Of a stretch of DNA of 64,000 nucleotides, positions 11,886 through 23,042 are shown in pieces (the stretch's first letter is position 1; each line of letters begins with the position of its first letter). The notes below the pieces were generated by a model, which had not been told where the DNA came from, made no database searches, and worked only from the letters and a program-made list of their open reading frames with translations. Source of the stretch: Apus apus. Taxonomy: Eukaryota > Chordata > Aves > Apodiformes > Apodidae. Location: assembly GCF_020740795.1 (NCBI RefSeq), contig NC_067286.1, positions 2,289,990-2,353,989 of the forward strand. Reading direction: 5' to 3'. The translations under genes were made by a program, and so were the position numbers.

Positions 11886-13667
11886 AGTATCCTTTAATGT
11901 CCTTTATAGGGATTTCCCTTGCATTGGGATTAATCCTGGTGGCAGGGGTGCATTTCCTCCTGCCTTGCCATGTGTTAATGCACTGCAGAAACCCAAGGGG
12001 AGCTGTTGCTGCAGCGTTGTTCTGCTCCCAGGGAAACTCCTGCAGAGGTGGTAGCTGGAGAAGTGCCACAGAGGAGCAGGATCTCTGTGCACCTGGCTGT
12101 TCACCTGGCTGGTTATCAGATATATATTGACCCCTGGGTTAGCTCCAGGCAAACTGGACAAAAACACCTGCACTCGCTGCAGTTGCTGCGGCTGGAGGGG
12201 GCCTTATATGGGACAGATCTTATAAAATAGGTTTCTACGTGTGTATGGGTCACTATATTCCATACTTAGCAACCTGAAACTAGATGGGAGGGTTTGTTAA
12301 TTTGCAGAATCAGTGAAACTGCACATAGCCATGATTAAGTTGAAGGTTTTGGAGTGGGCAGATACATTGTGTATCTTATATACATCCGTATTTAATGAAG
12401 ATACCCTGTCCAGTGTGTGTCTGTATCAGTGGTGTCTTACATCCTTTAGTAAATGTCAAGTTTATAATATTTAAGATAGTTAAAAATAAAATTGAACATA
12501 TATGTTTCAGAAGTTATTATGGTGTTTAACAGCCATAAAGCTCTAGAAAAATGGATCAGTTAGTCTCTGCTCTTGGCTCTTTTCCCCTGCTGTGTCAGTT
12601 TGCACTCACTGGAGCACACCATTCAAAGAGGGAGCAAGTGAGCCCTGGGAGTTGAATTTCTTGCCTTTTGATAACCCGTGCAATGTTTTAATTCCAGTCT
12701 TTTATAATGCACTCTTAGTCTTTTTTTTCTGTTTTCCAAAGAGAAAGGCAGTTAGATGGTCACGCTACTTGCCCATGTTTATTTTAAATTTATTCATAGG
12801 CTGTTTTAAATTCTTCTTAATGCTGGGGCATTAACAAAAGAGCAGGATAAGAAATTCCTGCAGATTTTGTGAAAGTTGCTGGCTCGTTAGGAAAAAAAAA
12901 AAAAAAATCTACAAAAAGCTGCTGTGAAGGGAAGGCAGGAATCTGAGCTCAACTTATTTCAACTGGCCCATTGGCCTGAGAAACAACCTGGCAATGGCAG
13001 CAGAGGCAGAGTAAACATCCTGGTGCTCCTGCAGAGCTCAAGGGCAAGGTGCTGAGGGAAAAATAGAATAATAAGGGTAAGCATATAGTCAGCCTCTTAT
13101 TCTTGCATTTTCCAGCTGTTTTACAGCCTCCCTTTGTCAGAAACGGTGTTTAACCAGCTGGAGCTGGTGCTGGCTTTGTTCAGGCAGCAGTTCAGGTATG
13201 TGCCCAGGGCTGGGACACAGGGAGCTTGAGGTGCAGGAACTGGAAATACAGAGGATGTGTGGTGGAGAAAAGGGTGTTGTGGTGGTAGTTTCCATTGGGA
13301 ATTTACTTCCAAGGTCCTCAGAAATCTGTTTTCATTAATTTAAAGGGAAACTTGCCTTTACTCAGTGCCTCTCTATACCAAAAGCAGCCACTGATATATC
13401 ATACTGCTATAAAATAAAATCAACTTAGGTATAGGAAGCAAAGGTCTGTTATGTTTTTAAGAAAATGAAAGAAGATATCCTAGACAATCATATCAGCAAA
13501 ACTTAATCTATATTTTAGCTGACTATCATATCCTTTTGAACCATTGAATTGCCAGCTGGGAGATAAGAACCTGAGATGCTCTGTTTTCTTCTGCTGTACA
13601 AGCCTAGGTAAGCCAGGAAACCTGCTTTGCTTTCCTGAGGTGATAGCTTTAGTTGTATTCTCTGCTC

Positions 13668-13738
13668 TGGCACAGGGGTTAGAATCTATGATCTCCAGAG
13701 GTTCCTTCCAACCCATAACATTCTGTGATTCTGTGAAA
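13668..13738 (+). mobile_element. CR1 LINE 3' terminus, short
   Basis: Reads gatctccagaggttccttcc, then aacccataacattctgtgat and tctgtgaa. This is the last 70 bp or so of a CR1 in sense orientation with a two-unit tail. The 5' edge is approximate; sequence before it may be more diverged CR1. Confidence 0.75.
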
Positions 13739-15502
13739 ATGTTTGCAATGTCACTGGGACAAAACCAAAACAGTTCCTAAAAGATAACAGCTTCCCTGTG
13801 GGAGCTGTGATAGCTAATATCTCTGTTAACCAATGGTGGTATCTTACATCTCCACACAACTTAAGAACCAAACAAAGTGCCTTGAAGTTGTCTGTAGATA
13901 TAGGGAGACATGCTTGACCTCTGCTGCCTGGCAGGATCTGCTCAACATTGGGACCTGATTTCATTTCTCCTGTGGTTAGAGTGTCTCATTTAAAAGAGAC
14001 ATTTAAATGATCAGCTTGTCCATCATGCTGGTGGGGTTGGTACTATTCTTTTTGCCACTGTAGATACAGTCTTTTGTTACTTTTTCCATGGCTCTTGTGC
14101 ATTATTTTTTTTAGTCTGTATGCCAGAAAATTAGGTGCTGATTTTCTCCGAAGAGTTCTTTGTCCCACTCTATATTGAACTGAAGTGCCTGACACCTGGG
14201 AGTTGGTTCTTCAGGGAGTCATTTCCCTTTGCTATTCCATAATGAGATATTTCTGTGTAGTTTTTTGCATGTAAATCCACTTGCCAAAACCCTCGGAAGT
14301 TTCGGGTTTTTTTTCCTAATTCAACTCTTTGTTTGGATGTTGTATAATTACAGTTTACTGCTTTCTGTCAGAGGAGCTGAATCCATTCCCCTGGGATATA
14401 CTGTGCTCTCAAAGGGCTTTGGGGAGAGACAAACCATGTGATGGTCTTAATGTCCTCTCACTCGCTGACCTGTACTTGTTATGCTCTTAAATACTCTGTA
14501 TCCAACCTATGACATTTTGCCTTCGTGTGATTCAGCATTGGTAAATAAATAAGGAAGCCATTGAAATGTTTATGCTTTTTATTGACTTAAGGTGCTTTGG
14601 AGAGCAGCATTAATCTACAGTTCAGTGAAGCATTAAAAAAAAAAATAATGAAATACTCCCTCAAGAGTTTTCTTTTGTAAATAAAGCCTTGCATTAAGCT
14701 GCTGTGAACTGGCAAGCTTTCAGGTTTTTGAATGCACTGGTTTTGTCTTCGTTAGTAATTGTAGCTGAGGATAATAACACTGGAATTGTCCTTCATCAGA
14801 AATAACAATCAGACCTGATGATGTAGGTATGTGATGTGCTTTGAGGATGGTTGCCCTTGACCTCAAGCTTTGGGCTCTCCTTGCCACTGCTTGGCCTCTG
14901 GTGGAAACATCTGGTCACCTTAAAAAGCCAAATCAGAGCAGAAGCCTTTTCTGTCTGCTTTGTAACCAAGGCTGTAAGAATGACCTGGTGGCAAAAAGGA
15001 AGGAGTAACCTCAAACTAAATTGTAAAACACAGTGGTATCAAATGTTCTCTTCATCCATGCTGTTGTTTGACTATTTATTTTGGGGGATCCCACTGTAAG
15101 ACCATCATGGAGAACATATATTTGAGTATCTCAGTACAGTCACTTGGCATATAAGTCACCTTGGTAAAGTCAGTTCACCCTTCAGTGCTTAGAATGTCTT
15201 TTTTTCACGTGGGCTGATAGTGGAATTGCTTGTTTGTTTGGGTTTAGTTTTTATTATTTTAACTGAGGATTTTAAAATTTATTTTTAAATTAAAAAATAC
15301 AGAAGTTGTGTTGAAAGGCTTCTCACAGAAATCATAAAAACAATGTTCATATTTTTTCTGGCCTCTGGAAACTGAAAAAGTGTATGGTTACCAAGCACTG
15401 CAAAGTTTATTATAGTATTTTCAGTTTTTTTCCAGAATAATTCTTTCCTCCATTTTCCCATAGAATAATAATTTTCATTTCTTGGAGAAACTTTAAGTTG
15501 AT

Positions 15503-15525
15503 GGGGTGGGAGGGGGGGGAGGGGG
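15503..15525 (+). other. Dense G-run, strong quadruplex candidate
   Basis: G-runs of 4, 3, 8 and 5 are separated by single bases (T, A, A). Three one-base loops make this one of the most stable kinds of intramolecular quadruplex in vitro. It lies about 0.8 kb before the first coding exon, on the strand that is present in the pre-mRNA. Confidence 0.6.
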
Positions 15526-16298
15526 AAAAGTCTTTTGATGCTGGAGTTGGAAAAACCTTGAAGGAAAATGTTGTGCTTTCTGACTGTGAGACCTCTGAAG
15601 ACAAGTGACCTTACTTTGGAATAAATGTTGGTTTCATTTCAGCCCAGTCTATGCCACAGATCCAATTTTTTTCTAAAGTCTGCATTTGAGGGTGCACAAT
15701 AGAGAAATTTTGATGGTGTTGATATGAAAGGGGGTTGTATGAGCCTGAAACCACAGAGCAGCATCTGTATCTGTCTGGCTCCCTGTAGTATTTCATTTTT
15801 TTGGTTGATTCTGCTATTTGAAAAGACTGTCTCTAATTGGTGCTTTACCTGTACAGTTTCTCAATGTACAGGGTGATGTTAGTTTAGTACCTACATTAGT
15901 TTCCTGAAATGTCTTTTTCCACTGGGAAAAGTAGGTTTCAGAGCCAGATCTAGTTCTAAGTACAGTTTGCAACCTTCTATGTAGCAGAGAATCTGGTGGT
16001 TTGCTGGGTTTTTCTGCATCCTTTGGGAGGTTGGGTGTTCCTGGGAAGAAAGGTCACCTCTCTTCTACTGCTCTTCTTCCTTCTCCAGTCATTCTTCCTC
16101 TTCTGTAGCAATTTGTTGGCCAGATTTATTTCCATTACACTCTACCTACTTAAGTGAATTACAGGAGGGAATAAAAGGAGGATAAAACATATAACTTCAT
16201 TGTGAAATGTGTGCTACTTCCAAGAAAACAGACCTTGTAGCTGCTTCATTTTTAAGACTTCAACTCTACCTTTTTCTATTTCTCCTTTGTATTGGCAG

Positions 16299-16314
16299 GG
16301 TAAAAAACGTGAAC
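16299..16314 (+). other. SHANK2: 5'-UTR part of the first coding exon
   Basis: The exon opens after an acceptor ending TTGGCAG at 16298, and 16 untranslated bases precede the ATG. The start context has A at -3 and C at +4, so it is reasonably strong. If spliced to 1070, these bases finish a second short upstream ORF: ATG TTG ACA GGG TAA. Confidence 0.7.
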
Positions 16315-16518
16315 ATGCCTCGTAGCCCGACTTCCAGTGAAGATGAAATGGCACAAAGCTTTTCTGACTATTCTGTTGAATCTGAATCAGACAGCTCCAA
16401 AGAGGAAACTATTTATGACACAATTAGAGCAACTGCAGAAAAGCCAAGCAGCAGAATGCAAGAGGGTCAGAGCAACACATTAGTCATTCGAATTATCATC
16501 CCTGACCTGCAGCAAACG
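16315..16518 (+). CDS. SHANK2: SHANK2 coding exon 1 (N-terminal leader and start of SPN domain)
   Basis: Encodes residues 1-68, beginning MPRSPTSSEDEMAQSF and ending with a QQT. The beginning matches the known N-terminus of the long ankyrin-containing SHANK2 form. SHANK2 is a postsynaptic-density scaffold at excitatory synapses. It links SAPAP/GKAP-PSD-95, Homer-mGluR and actin-binding partners. Residues 1-50 are acidic and serine-rich, probably disordered. From about residue 54 (NTLVIRI) the ubiquitin-like SPN fold begins. In SHANK proteins that domain binds GTP-loaded Ras/Rap and packs against the ankyrin repeats. The start was chosen because the acceptor at 16298 leaves this as the first ATG. 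The donor is ACG then GTAAGA, phase 0. The frame stays open upstream to 16207, but that part includes the pyrimidine tract. Confidence 0.97.
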
Positions 16519-19500
16519 GTAAGAGATACTGCATTGCAATTAAAAAAAATATATATTGAAGTTAAATGATTGGCTTTCCTGGCTTCAGTCTGAAGTAGAT
16601 CTGTTTTCTTACAATTTTTTAACAAGTTACAGGCAAAAGCTATGTCCTGTTTTGTGTGGGTTTTTTTTATAATGACTATGTTTTTTACACCAGAGGTGTG
16701 TCTGATTGCCTAAACTAAGGGCACCATCCCATCCTTTAGGGTGTATTTAGTGTATCAGGTTAATGAAAGCCGTGGGCATAAAGCAAAATGCCTGTCTGGT
16801 CTGCATTCAGAGATGTTTGGATAGAAGAAAGAGAATTAGGCATCTAAAATTGCATCAGAATATGAGGGATGAACTCCAAAATCTCATGTTGTCTCTGGAA
16901 AAGCCTCATAAATAAATAACCTCTTTGTCTTCTCTGGTTTCTCTGTCATGAGGTAGTTTGTGATTCACACTAGACTGGGGTCTAGCAGGAGGTCATCAGA
17001 TTCTTTCTACTGTATTTGTTGTCTTCCTCTGTCGTCCTCCCAAGAAAAGACATCCTTGTTAGAGAGCTGGTGGATTTTAGAGCATAAAAGTGAGGGAGGA
17101 GAGGCACAAATAAATCTTTCCTTGCTCCGTTGCTGTTATGCCCTTATGTTGTTCTCAGACTTCCCTCCAGAGAAATCAACACACTGGCTTTGGAGGAAGA
17201 GTGAAGCATGGCATTGTAATGGTCCACAATTTTTTACAGTGACATGAGGTCTCTCTTTATTCTCTCCCCCTTCCTCCCCACTTAGACTGGAAGCATCTCA
17301 GAGAGGATAAAACAAACCTTTCCTGATATTCTTAGAGGAGTAATTTGCAAGCTAACTTGTGCACCTATGGCTGTATCTCATATCCCTAAGTCTGTTCTTC
17401 AATTCTTTATCTGAAGAAGTTCAAGTCTATTTTTCTATTTTTTTAAAGTCTTCAACAAAAAGTTTAGTCTCTCACATCTTACAGGAAGAGTTGAACAGAC
17501 TTTCTACTAGTTAAAAAATGTCTGATTACTTGAGAAAATGAGAATAAAAGTGAGATATTTTTTTAATAAAAAGAAAAATCTTGGCTGCTCCTTACAAATT
17601 ACTCTCTCTCACAAGGGGCTACCAAGTTATGTTTCTTTTCTGGTTGAATGTGAAAAATTCAATGCATGGAATGTTAGGGGTATAAAGTTGGAAAAGTTTG
17701 CTGTTGTAACTTTGTATGTAAAGCAATTCTATTCCTCCACAAGTGCTACGACAGGAATAACAATCTCATCCTGAAGAAGGTCTTGGGAGTTACTGTTTCT
17801 ATCTTGTCCAATTTTGTGATTAAGTATCTAAATTACCCTGGGCCTCCTTGAACGCTGTTGTCGGGGTTTTCAATTGATGGTAGGCATCAGACTTGTTTCA
17901 TCTCAAAGATGATTATAAAAACACAATCTTTTTATGGATGTGTGCTGCATACATCACTCTGTGCTGACATTTAAGATCTGCATCACACTGTGCTGCCATT
18001 GAAGATCTCTCTCAGATGAAATTATTCCTTTCTTTTTAATGAAGTTCATTTTTAGGATAGAGATGACCTGTCTGCAGGCTGGCAGGGAAGAGCTGTTTTG
18101 ACAGTGCGGCCTCAGGTGTGGTTGGAGAACTCTCTCTTTAAAGCCTCATCTGCACTGTGCTGCAGACAGAGGTTTCTGCTTTGGAGTTGGCAGCATTGCC
18201 TCTGAAATTCTGTCAAGACAAACTCTAACTGGACATGGTTGGGGGATGATTGATGATTCTACCAGCTTGCTATGTCTTTGACTTCATTCAGTGCTCCATG
18301 AGGAGACCCAGCGAAATAGAAAGATTAGCTTTACTTGCCAGGTTACTCTGCTGTTAAAAACAGAGCTGACAGCCTCCTGAAAGCCTCCTATTTCATTCCT
18401 CTCTTTTTTAGACCAATAATAAGTTCTTTATTGACGTTGTTAAAAAAAATTAAAAAAAATCCTTTTGTTTGGGAACTGAAAGAAATTAAAAAGTATTTTC
18501 AGTTTCATTTCATTTGTTCATTTTATTGCTTTACTTTCTGCATATTTTTTTTTCCTTTTCAATAAACTCTCTAATGAAAAGTAATGAAATTGTTTTAAAT
18601 GGTGCTATAGCAGATGATCTCTTTCTGATTTAATTTATCAGTCCAGAAAGTCTTGTACAGAAAAGTGAAATCTGGGTTCAGGTTTGCAAACAGGAAGGCT
18701 GAGAGCTTTAAACCCTTTCCTAAAGTGACTAGGAATAACAGGTTGCTCATTTGCAGTGACTGTGGTGTAAATTGCCTTTATTTCATTACATGTATGAGAT
18801 AAGCACCAGGCATCATTAAGTAGGATGTGCTGCTATAGAAAACTTTGTAATTATCACCCATTGCCCTTTTATTCTCTTTTGAAACTTTAAGGATAATGTA
18901 AACCTTAACAAGTTCATACAAAGCTCTTAGAAAGACTTACTTTTCTGTTCTTACATCAATTCATTTTTGTCTCCTTTTCAGTTCAGATGATAATCCAATG
19001 TATTGAAATGATACTTTCTACAAAGAGTAATTATTAATTGTTTTTGTGCGTGATCTGTATTCATGTGTCATCCTTAGCCCAGGAAGGAGGGTGGAGAATA
19101 TTTCAGTGAGTGACTGAATGATTTCCTGACCTCAGTAAAATTACTGAGGGAATGGGGAGCATAGAAAGCCCTCCAGATTCACAAATACAAGTGCATGGGA
19201 GAGTGAGTAAAAAAGTCATATTATCCAGCATTTAATTTCCTGATTGAGTAAGCTGGGAGGCTCAGCTTTACTAGATGCTTTGTGGAGGGCAGAACACAGG
19301 TGTAATCTCTTCTGACCTGAAGCTTATTTGCAGTTCATCCAGCCCAGAGGGCTGTGGCTGGAGGATGATCCCCACTGCTTGCTGGTCAGATGGAGATGGC
19401 AGTCACTGATAGGTTCCTCCTCTCCTTGCAGTAGTGGTGCAGGGTTTTAGGCAATGCTCAGTTGTGTTTGCCCTTAAAGTGAGGGCAGTGAAATTCAGTG

Positions 19501-20011
19501 TCATGCTGTCAGTGTCACCGACTGGTGACAGATCTGCATCTTTCCTTCTTTCCTGCCTGGGAAGCAAAGCTGGCAGCCCCCAGCAGTCTGCTGCCCAGCA
19601 CCTTGTGCCTTGGGGCAGCCCTGTCTGTGCATGGCATTGGATGTCTTTTGGACATGGAAAACTGGGGGAAATAAGGTGTCTGGGCTGTCCTCTGTGATGC
19701 CTGGCATACCTGATCTCTCCCTGGAACTTTTTGGCCTAATCCAGGGTAAGTCATCTTACATCCTTTTTCTTTATCAGCCAATATAGGAACATATCACAGG
19801 TGATTCTGCCTGTAGCTGGAAGGAGTCCAGTTCTCATGTAGATGCTGCCAATAAAATCTCCTTTGCCTGATATTATGGCAGTGATGCCCAATGTTTTGTG
19901 CTTAGAACTGCTCTTTTTCCCAAACTTCAAGAGCAGATCTGTCAGCCACTTGTTTTAAGGAATATTTTAATCATTTAGTTACCACCACATGGTGGTTGTT
20001 CTGTGCTTTTC

Positions 20012-20054
20012 TTTTCTCCTGCACTCACCTGCTCCCTCTAGGTTATGTTTAAAA
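20012..20054 (+). repeat. 43-bp direct repeat, copy A
   Basis: Pairs with 21671-21713. 39 of 43 bases agree, including a perfect run through ctccctctaggttatgttta. The two copies are 1.66 kb apart in the same orientation. They are not CR1. On the minus strand both copies can be read as F-K-H-N-L-E-G-A, followed by a G-T-rich splice-donor-like string. Confidence 0.8.
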
Positions 20055-20616
20055 CCAAAAAAACTCAGATTCATGTTTCATTAAATTCTGATGCTGAGAT
20101 AGGTTTGGGTCTGCCCAAGACTTCTCTGAAATGTTTTCTGTCCATCTCTTGTACTGGGTCCATTTCATTAAGGAGCATTTACTGACTCCTTCCTCCCCTG
20201 TTTTTTGAGTTTTGGGGCTTTTTTGTATTGGGCTTTTCATGCAAAGTGTTATTTGGTAAGTGGCAGTTTGGTAAAATAATAGCTTAAATTACAGCTACTT
20301 TTTGGTTCTTTTACTTTTTTTATATGCTTTTGTATCCTTTCTTCAGTTTTCCCAGGATTCGTTTGCCTTTGTGATGAGGAAACTTTGCCTGCAGTGCTTT
20401 TCTTTCTTGGATAAAACACTTGCTTAGTTTGTGGAATTTGTATCTTATGGTGGTAGGAACCCAGTTGTCACAACTGCAGCTTGAGTCACATTTCTGCTTA
20501 AGATGCCTTCATTTTTCCTGGTTTCTAGTCTGTACTGTCATCCACTGCCTCAGACCTAGTCCAGGTTTTTCTTTGCCAATTTTCATAAGTCTTTTTCTGT
20601 ATCATGATATCAAAGA

Positions 20617-20842
20617 ATGACAGAATGGTTTGGGTTGGAAGGGACCTTGGTTCTGAAACCCCAGCAATGTATAGAACCTCCCACTAGAGCAGACTGCTCC
20701 AAACTCCATCCAGCCTGGCCTTAAACACTTCCAGGGAGCGGGCATCCACAGCTTCTCAGGGCAGCCTGTTCCAGTGTCTCACCACTCTCACAGGGAAGAA
20801 TTTCTTCCTAATGTCTGACCTAAACCTCTCCTTTTCCAGATT
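20617..20842 (-). mobile_element. CR1 LINE 3' end, antisense
   Basis: The plus strand runs gacagaatggtttgggttgg, aagggaccttgg, then ccatccagcctggccttaaa, cagcctgttccagtgtctca and ttcttcctaatgtctgacc. Typical antisense CR1 3' end, well preserved. It appears to interrupt the minus-strand coding-like relic described nearby, so it would be younger than that relic. Confidence 0.92.
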
Positions 20843-20997
20843 TCTGCTTACAGTTGATCTTCCTTCTTTTTATCTTTGGCTTCACACTGGAACCATTGTG
20901 GATGCTGCTGACATCTATTCTTATGCCCTTGATCTGGACAGGTGACCTGATTCACCACCTGATGATGATGTGGCCAGACTGGGGTTTTTTTGACCTT

Positions 20998-21357
20998 TCA
21001 TCTCATGAATTCTGTGTTTCCTGGCTGCATTTTGGTGAAGAAAAGCAGGGCTTCCAATAATTTAGTTGAACACCAAGCACAAATCAAAATGAGCCACTTG
21101 CTCCTTTTGTTTTTTTTTTTTTCATGATATTCAGCTCTCATTTGCACTTTCCACCTGTTGCTTGTCACTTCTTTAATATCAGCCTCTTCTATTGAGAAGA
21201 GGAACTTGTATTTTGATGTTCTAACAATCACATCATGGATGCAGCTGTACAAACCATCCATCATGGCTCCTCTCTTGTAGTGCAGTTCTGTGTGAGTGAC
21301 AACTTTGTGAAGCTGGTGAAAAAGATGTGTTGGCTGATAGATTTTTATTTTTTTTTT
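20998..21357 (-). pseudogene. Possible decayed coding segment, unidentified
   Basis: A minus-strand frame is open for about 119 codons from 21357 to a stop at 20998. It has coding-like codon choice and a varied, protein-like composition (pieces: YQPTHLFHQLHKVV, MMDGLYSCIHDVIVRTSKYK, FSIEEADIKEVTSNRWKV). It enters through one A-run of 12 and later crosses another, as expected if indels have broken the frame. Similar coding-like pieces lie on the same strand at 21435-21590 and about 20050-20560. I do not recognise the family. It may be a dead retrocopy or duplicated fragment, or a chance ORF in AT-rich intron. Confidence 0.25.
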
Positions 21358-21434
21358 TTAAATGGATAAATATTATTCCTCAGAAATTCTGGATCATGAA
21401 CATGATTCCCATTGAATTAATATCTTCTCTTTAC

Positions 21435-21590
21435 CTGGAGCAGGTGAGCTATGGTCTTCCCTTCTTCCAGTCCTTCTGCTGCACGTAGTGACCTACTCTC
21501 ATCAGTGTGAAGGAATGCAAGATTATAATTGACCATGTCTGCCATGATCCAAAGAGCTTTAATATCCAAAACACAGGTCTCACATTTCGG
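21435..21590 (-). pseudogene. Possible decayed coding segment ending at a donor-like site
   Basis: A minus-strand open stretch of 52 codons (pieces: PKCETCVLDIKALWIMADMV, HTDESRSLRAAEGLEEGK, ending AHLLQ). It ends exactly at CAG followed by GTAAAG, a plausible splice donor, with an in-frame TAA soon after. The frame is also open further upstream. If real, it belongs with the adjacent open segment at 20998-21357. I cannot name the protein. A chance reading frame is a serious alternative, since another frame is also open here. Confidence 0.22.
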
Positions 21591-21670
21591 AAGCCAATGC
21601 TGATGTGGTGTCTTGCTGGTAGACTTGGATTTTGAGTGCCTGCTGTGGTTTTGGCACTGTGGTTCTGCTC

Positions 21671-21713
21671 TTTTCTCCTGTACTTACACGCTCCCTCTAG
21701 GTTATGTTTAAAA
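21671..21713 (+). repeat. 43-bp direct repeat, copy B
   Basis: Second copy of the block at 20012-20054, with four substitutions clustered at positions 11-19. Flanking sequence shows only scattered resemblance (both are preceded by tggtt/ctgtg-rich sequence), so any longer duplication has decayed. Confidence 0.8.
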
Positions 21714-21794
21714 TCACTAGTTTCACTTGTCTAAGTCTGAAAATTTCTGGTAGGAAACAATTGTTTGGTTATTGACTTGCTTTTTACATCATTT

Positions 21795-22360
21795 AACTGA
21801 ATTCAGCTGCACAAGCCTCATCCAACCTGCCCTTGAACACTTCCAGGGATGGGGCTTCCACAGCCTCCCTGGGAAACCTATTCCAGCACCTTACTACCCT
21901 CATGGTGAAGAATTTCTTCCTGATGTCTGACCTAAATCTCCCCTCTTTCAGTTTAAGAACATTAAGCCTTGTCCTGTCACTGCCCACCCTGGTGAAAAGT
22001 CCTTTCCCAACTTTCCTGGAGCCCCTTCAGGCACTGGAAGGTGCTCTAAGGTCTCCCTGGAGCCTTCTCTTCTCCAGGCTGAACAGCCCTGACTCTCTCA
22101 GCCTGTCTTTATAGCACAACTGCTCCAGCACTTGGATCATCCTTTGTGGCCCTTCTCTGGACCCTCTCCAACAGCTCCATGCTTTTCCTGTGCTGAGGGC
22201 TCCAGAGCTGTACTCAGTGCTCCAGGTGGGGTCTCACCAAAGTGGAGTGGAGGGACAGAATTCCCTCCCTGGCCCTTCTGGCCACATTTCTTTTGATGCA
22301 GCCCAGGACACAATTGCCCCTCTGGGCTCCAGTGCTCACTGGTGGCTCATGTCCAGCTTC
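21795..22360 (-). mobile_element. CR1 LINE, long antisense copy lacking its 3' tail
   Basis: The plus strand enters CR1 at cctcatccaacctgcccttg and continues through cagggatggggcttccacag, ttcttcctgatgtctgacc, ccctctccaacagctccatg, tgctccaggtggggtctcac and gatgcagcccaggacacaat. About 565 bp. The terminal 80 bp or so with the octamer tail are absent on the left. CR1 copies are normally truncated at the 5' end, not the 3' end, so this points to a later deletion. Confidence 0.92.
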
Positions 22361-23042
22361 TGCCTTTTAGTTTGCTTTTCAAAATTCAGAATTGAAATAT
22401 TCAAATTAATTTATTTGATTTGTGTACGAGGGATCTGAGGTGACTTTAAGATGCATGCAGAGCTTGCCAGGACAAAGAGGCTTGGTTCTAAAAGACAAAC
22501 TACAACCATTTTCTTATGGTTGACCTCAGGACCTTAAAGAGATGCCAGCAGATGCTGCAGAGATGAGCACTGCAGAAACAGCAGTGGATAAAGTTAAAGG
22601 AAACACCTTAAGATAAATGTAGCTTAAAATGGATTAAAATTCATGTCTGAATACTATTTTTTGGGTGAAGTTTTGTGGATCTGATTGTCAGAACAGCCTA
22701 GAATCAAGTGGATGGTTAAACATCTTGTAACATCCCTCTCAGTTGGCTTTTCAGACAGGTTTGTACTGCAGGTGTCCTTTCTCTGAAGAGGGATGTGGTC
22801 TCTGAAGTCTCTGAAAGGACTTGAAGCATCCTGTGCTTTCACAGTACTTGTGCATTAGTTATTATAGAGGAGTTTGTGCCTGAAATGTAATTCTGTTGAT
22901 GTATATTTTGTCATGGACCTTGTGGGTTTATATTTGTGTGTATTTATGGTATTTGAAAATTTCAGTTTTTAAGATGCTACTTAAATGTTGTTTGTTTTTT
23001 TTTTTCATTAATTAGATTTTAAAAATTAATTTCTCCTTGCAG

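Larger units (their letters stand above)
1071..16298 (+). other. SHANK2: Intron between the UTR exon and the first coding exon
   Basis: This 15.2-kb stretch has no convincing coding exon. It holds CR1 pieces at 4895-5165, 6048-6245, 7936-8066 and 13668-13738, MIR-like relics near 5675 and 11680, two G-rich tracts (11004-11037 and 15503-15525) and several A/T runs. A somewhat GC-richer pocket at about 2790-3130 carries overlapping 100-codon frames on both strands, neither recognisable. A second such pocket at about 11780-12230 includes a 16-bp tandem duplication. The remainder is ordinary AT-rich intron. Confidence 0.7.
16519..23042 (+). other. SHANK2: SHANK2 intron, coding exons 1-2
   Basis: A 6.5-kb intron. 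16519-19900 is AT-rich and I see no repeat or gene in it, apart from a GC-richer patch at about 19320-19760. 20012-21713 holds the possible antisense coding relic and the paired 43-bp repeats, with an antisense CR1 at 20617-20842. A longer antisense CR1 follows at 21795-22360. The last 680 bp are plain intron ending in a pyrimidine tract. Confidence 0.85.

Noticed and set aside
16207..16314. In-frame 36-codon N-terminal extension of SHANK2 with a hydrophobic L/F-rich stretch
   Set aside because: The hydrophobic residues come from translating the pyrimidine tract and acceptor of the intron. A mature message spliced at 16298 would not contain it.
21793..22438. Open frames on both strands within 21.8-22.4 kb
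   Set aside because: These are translations of the antisense CR1 copy, non-coding 3' LINE sequence.
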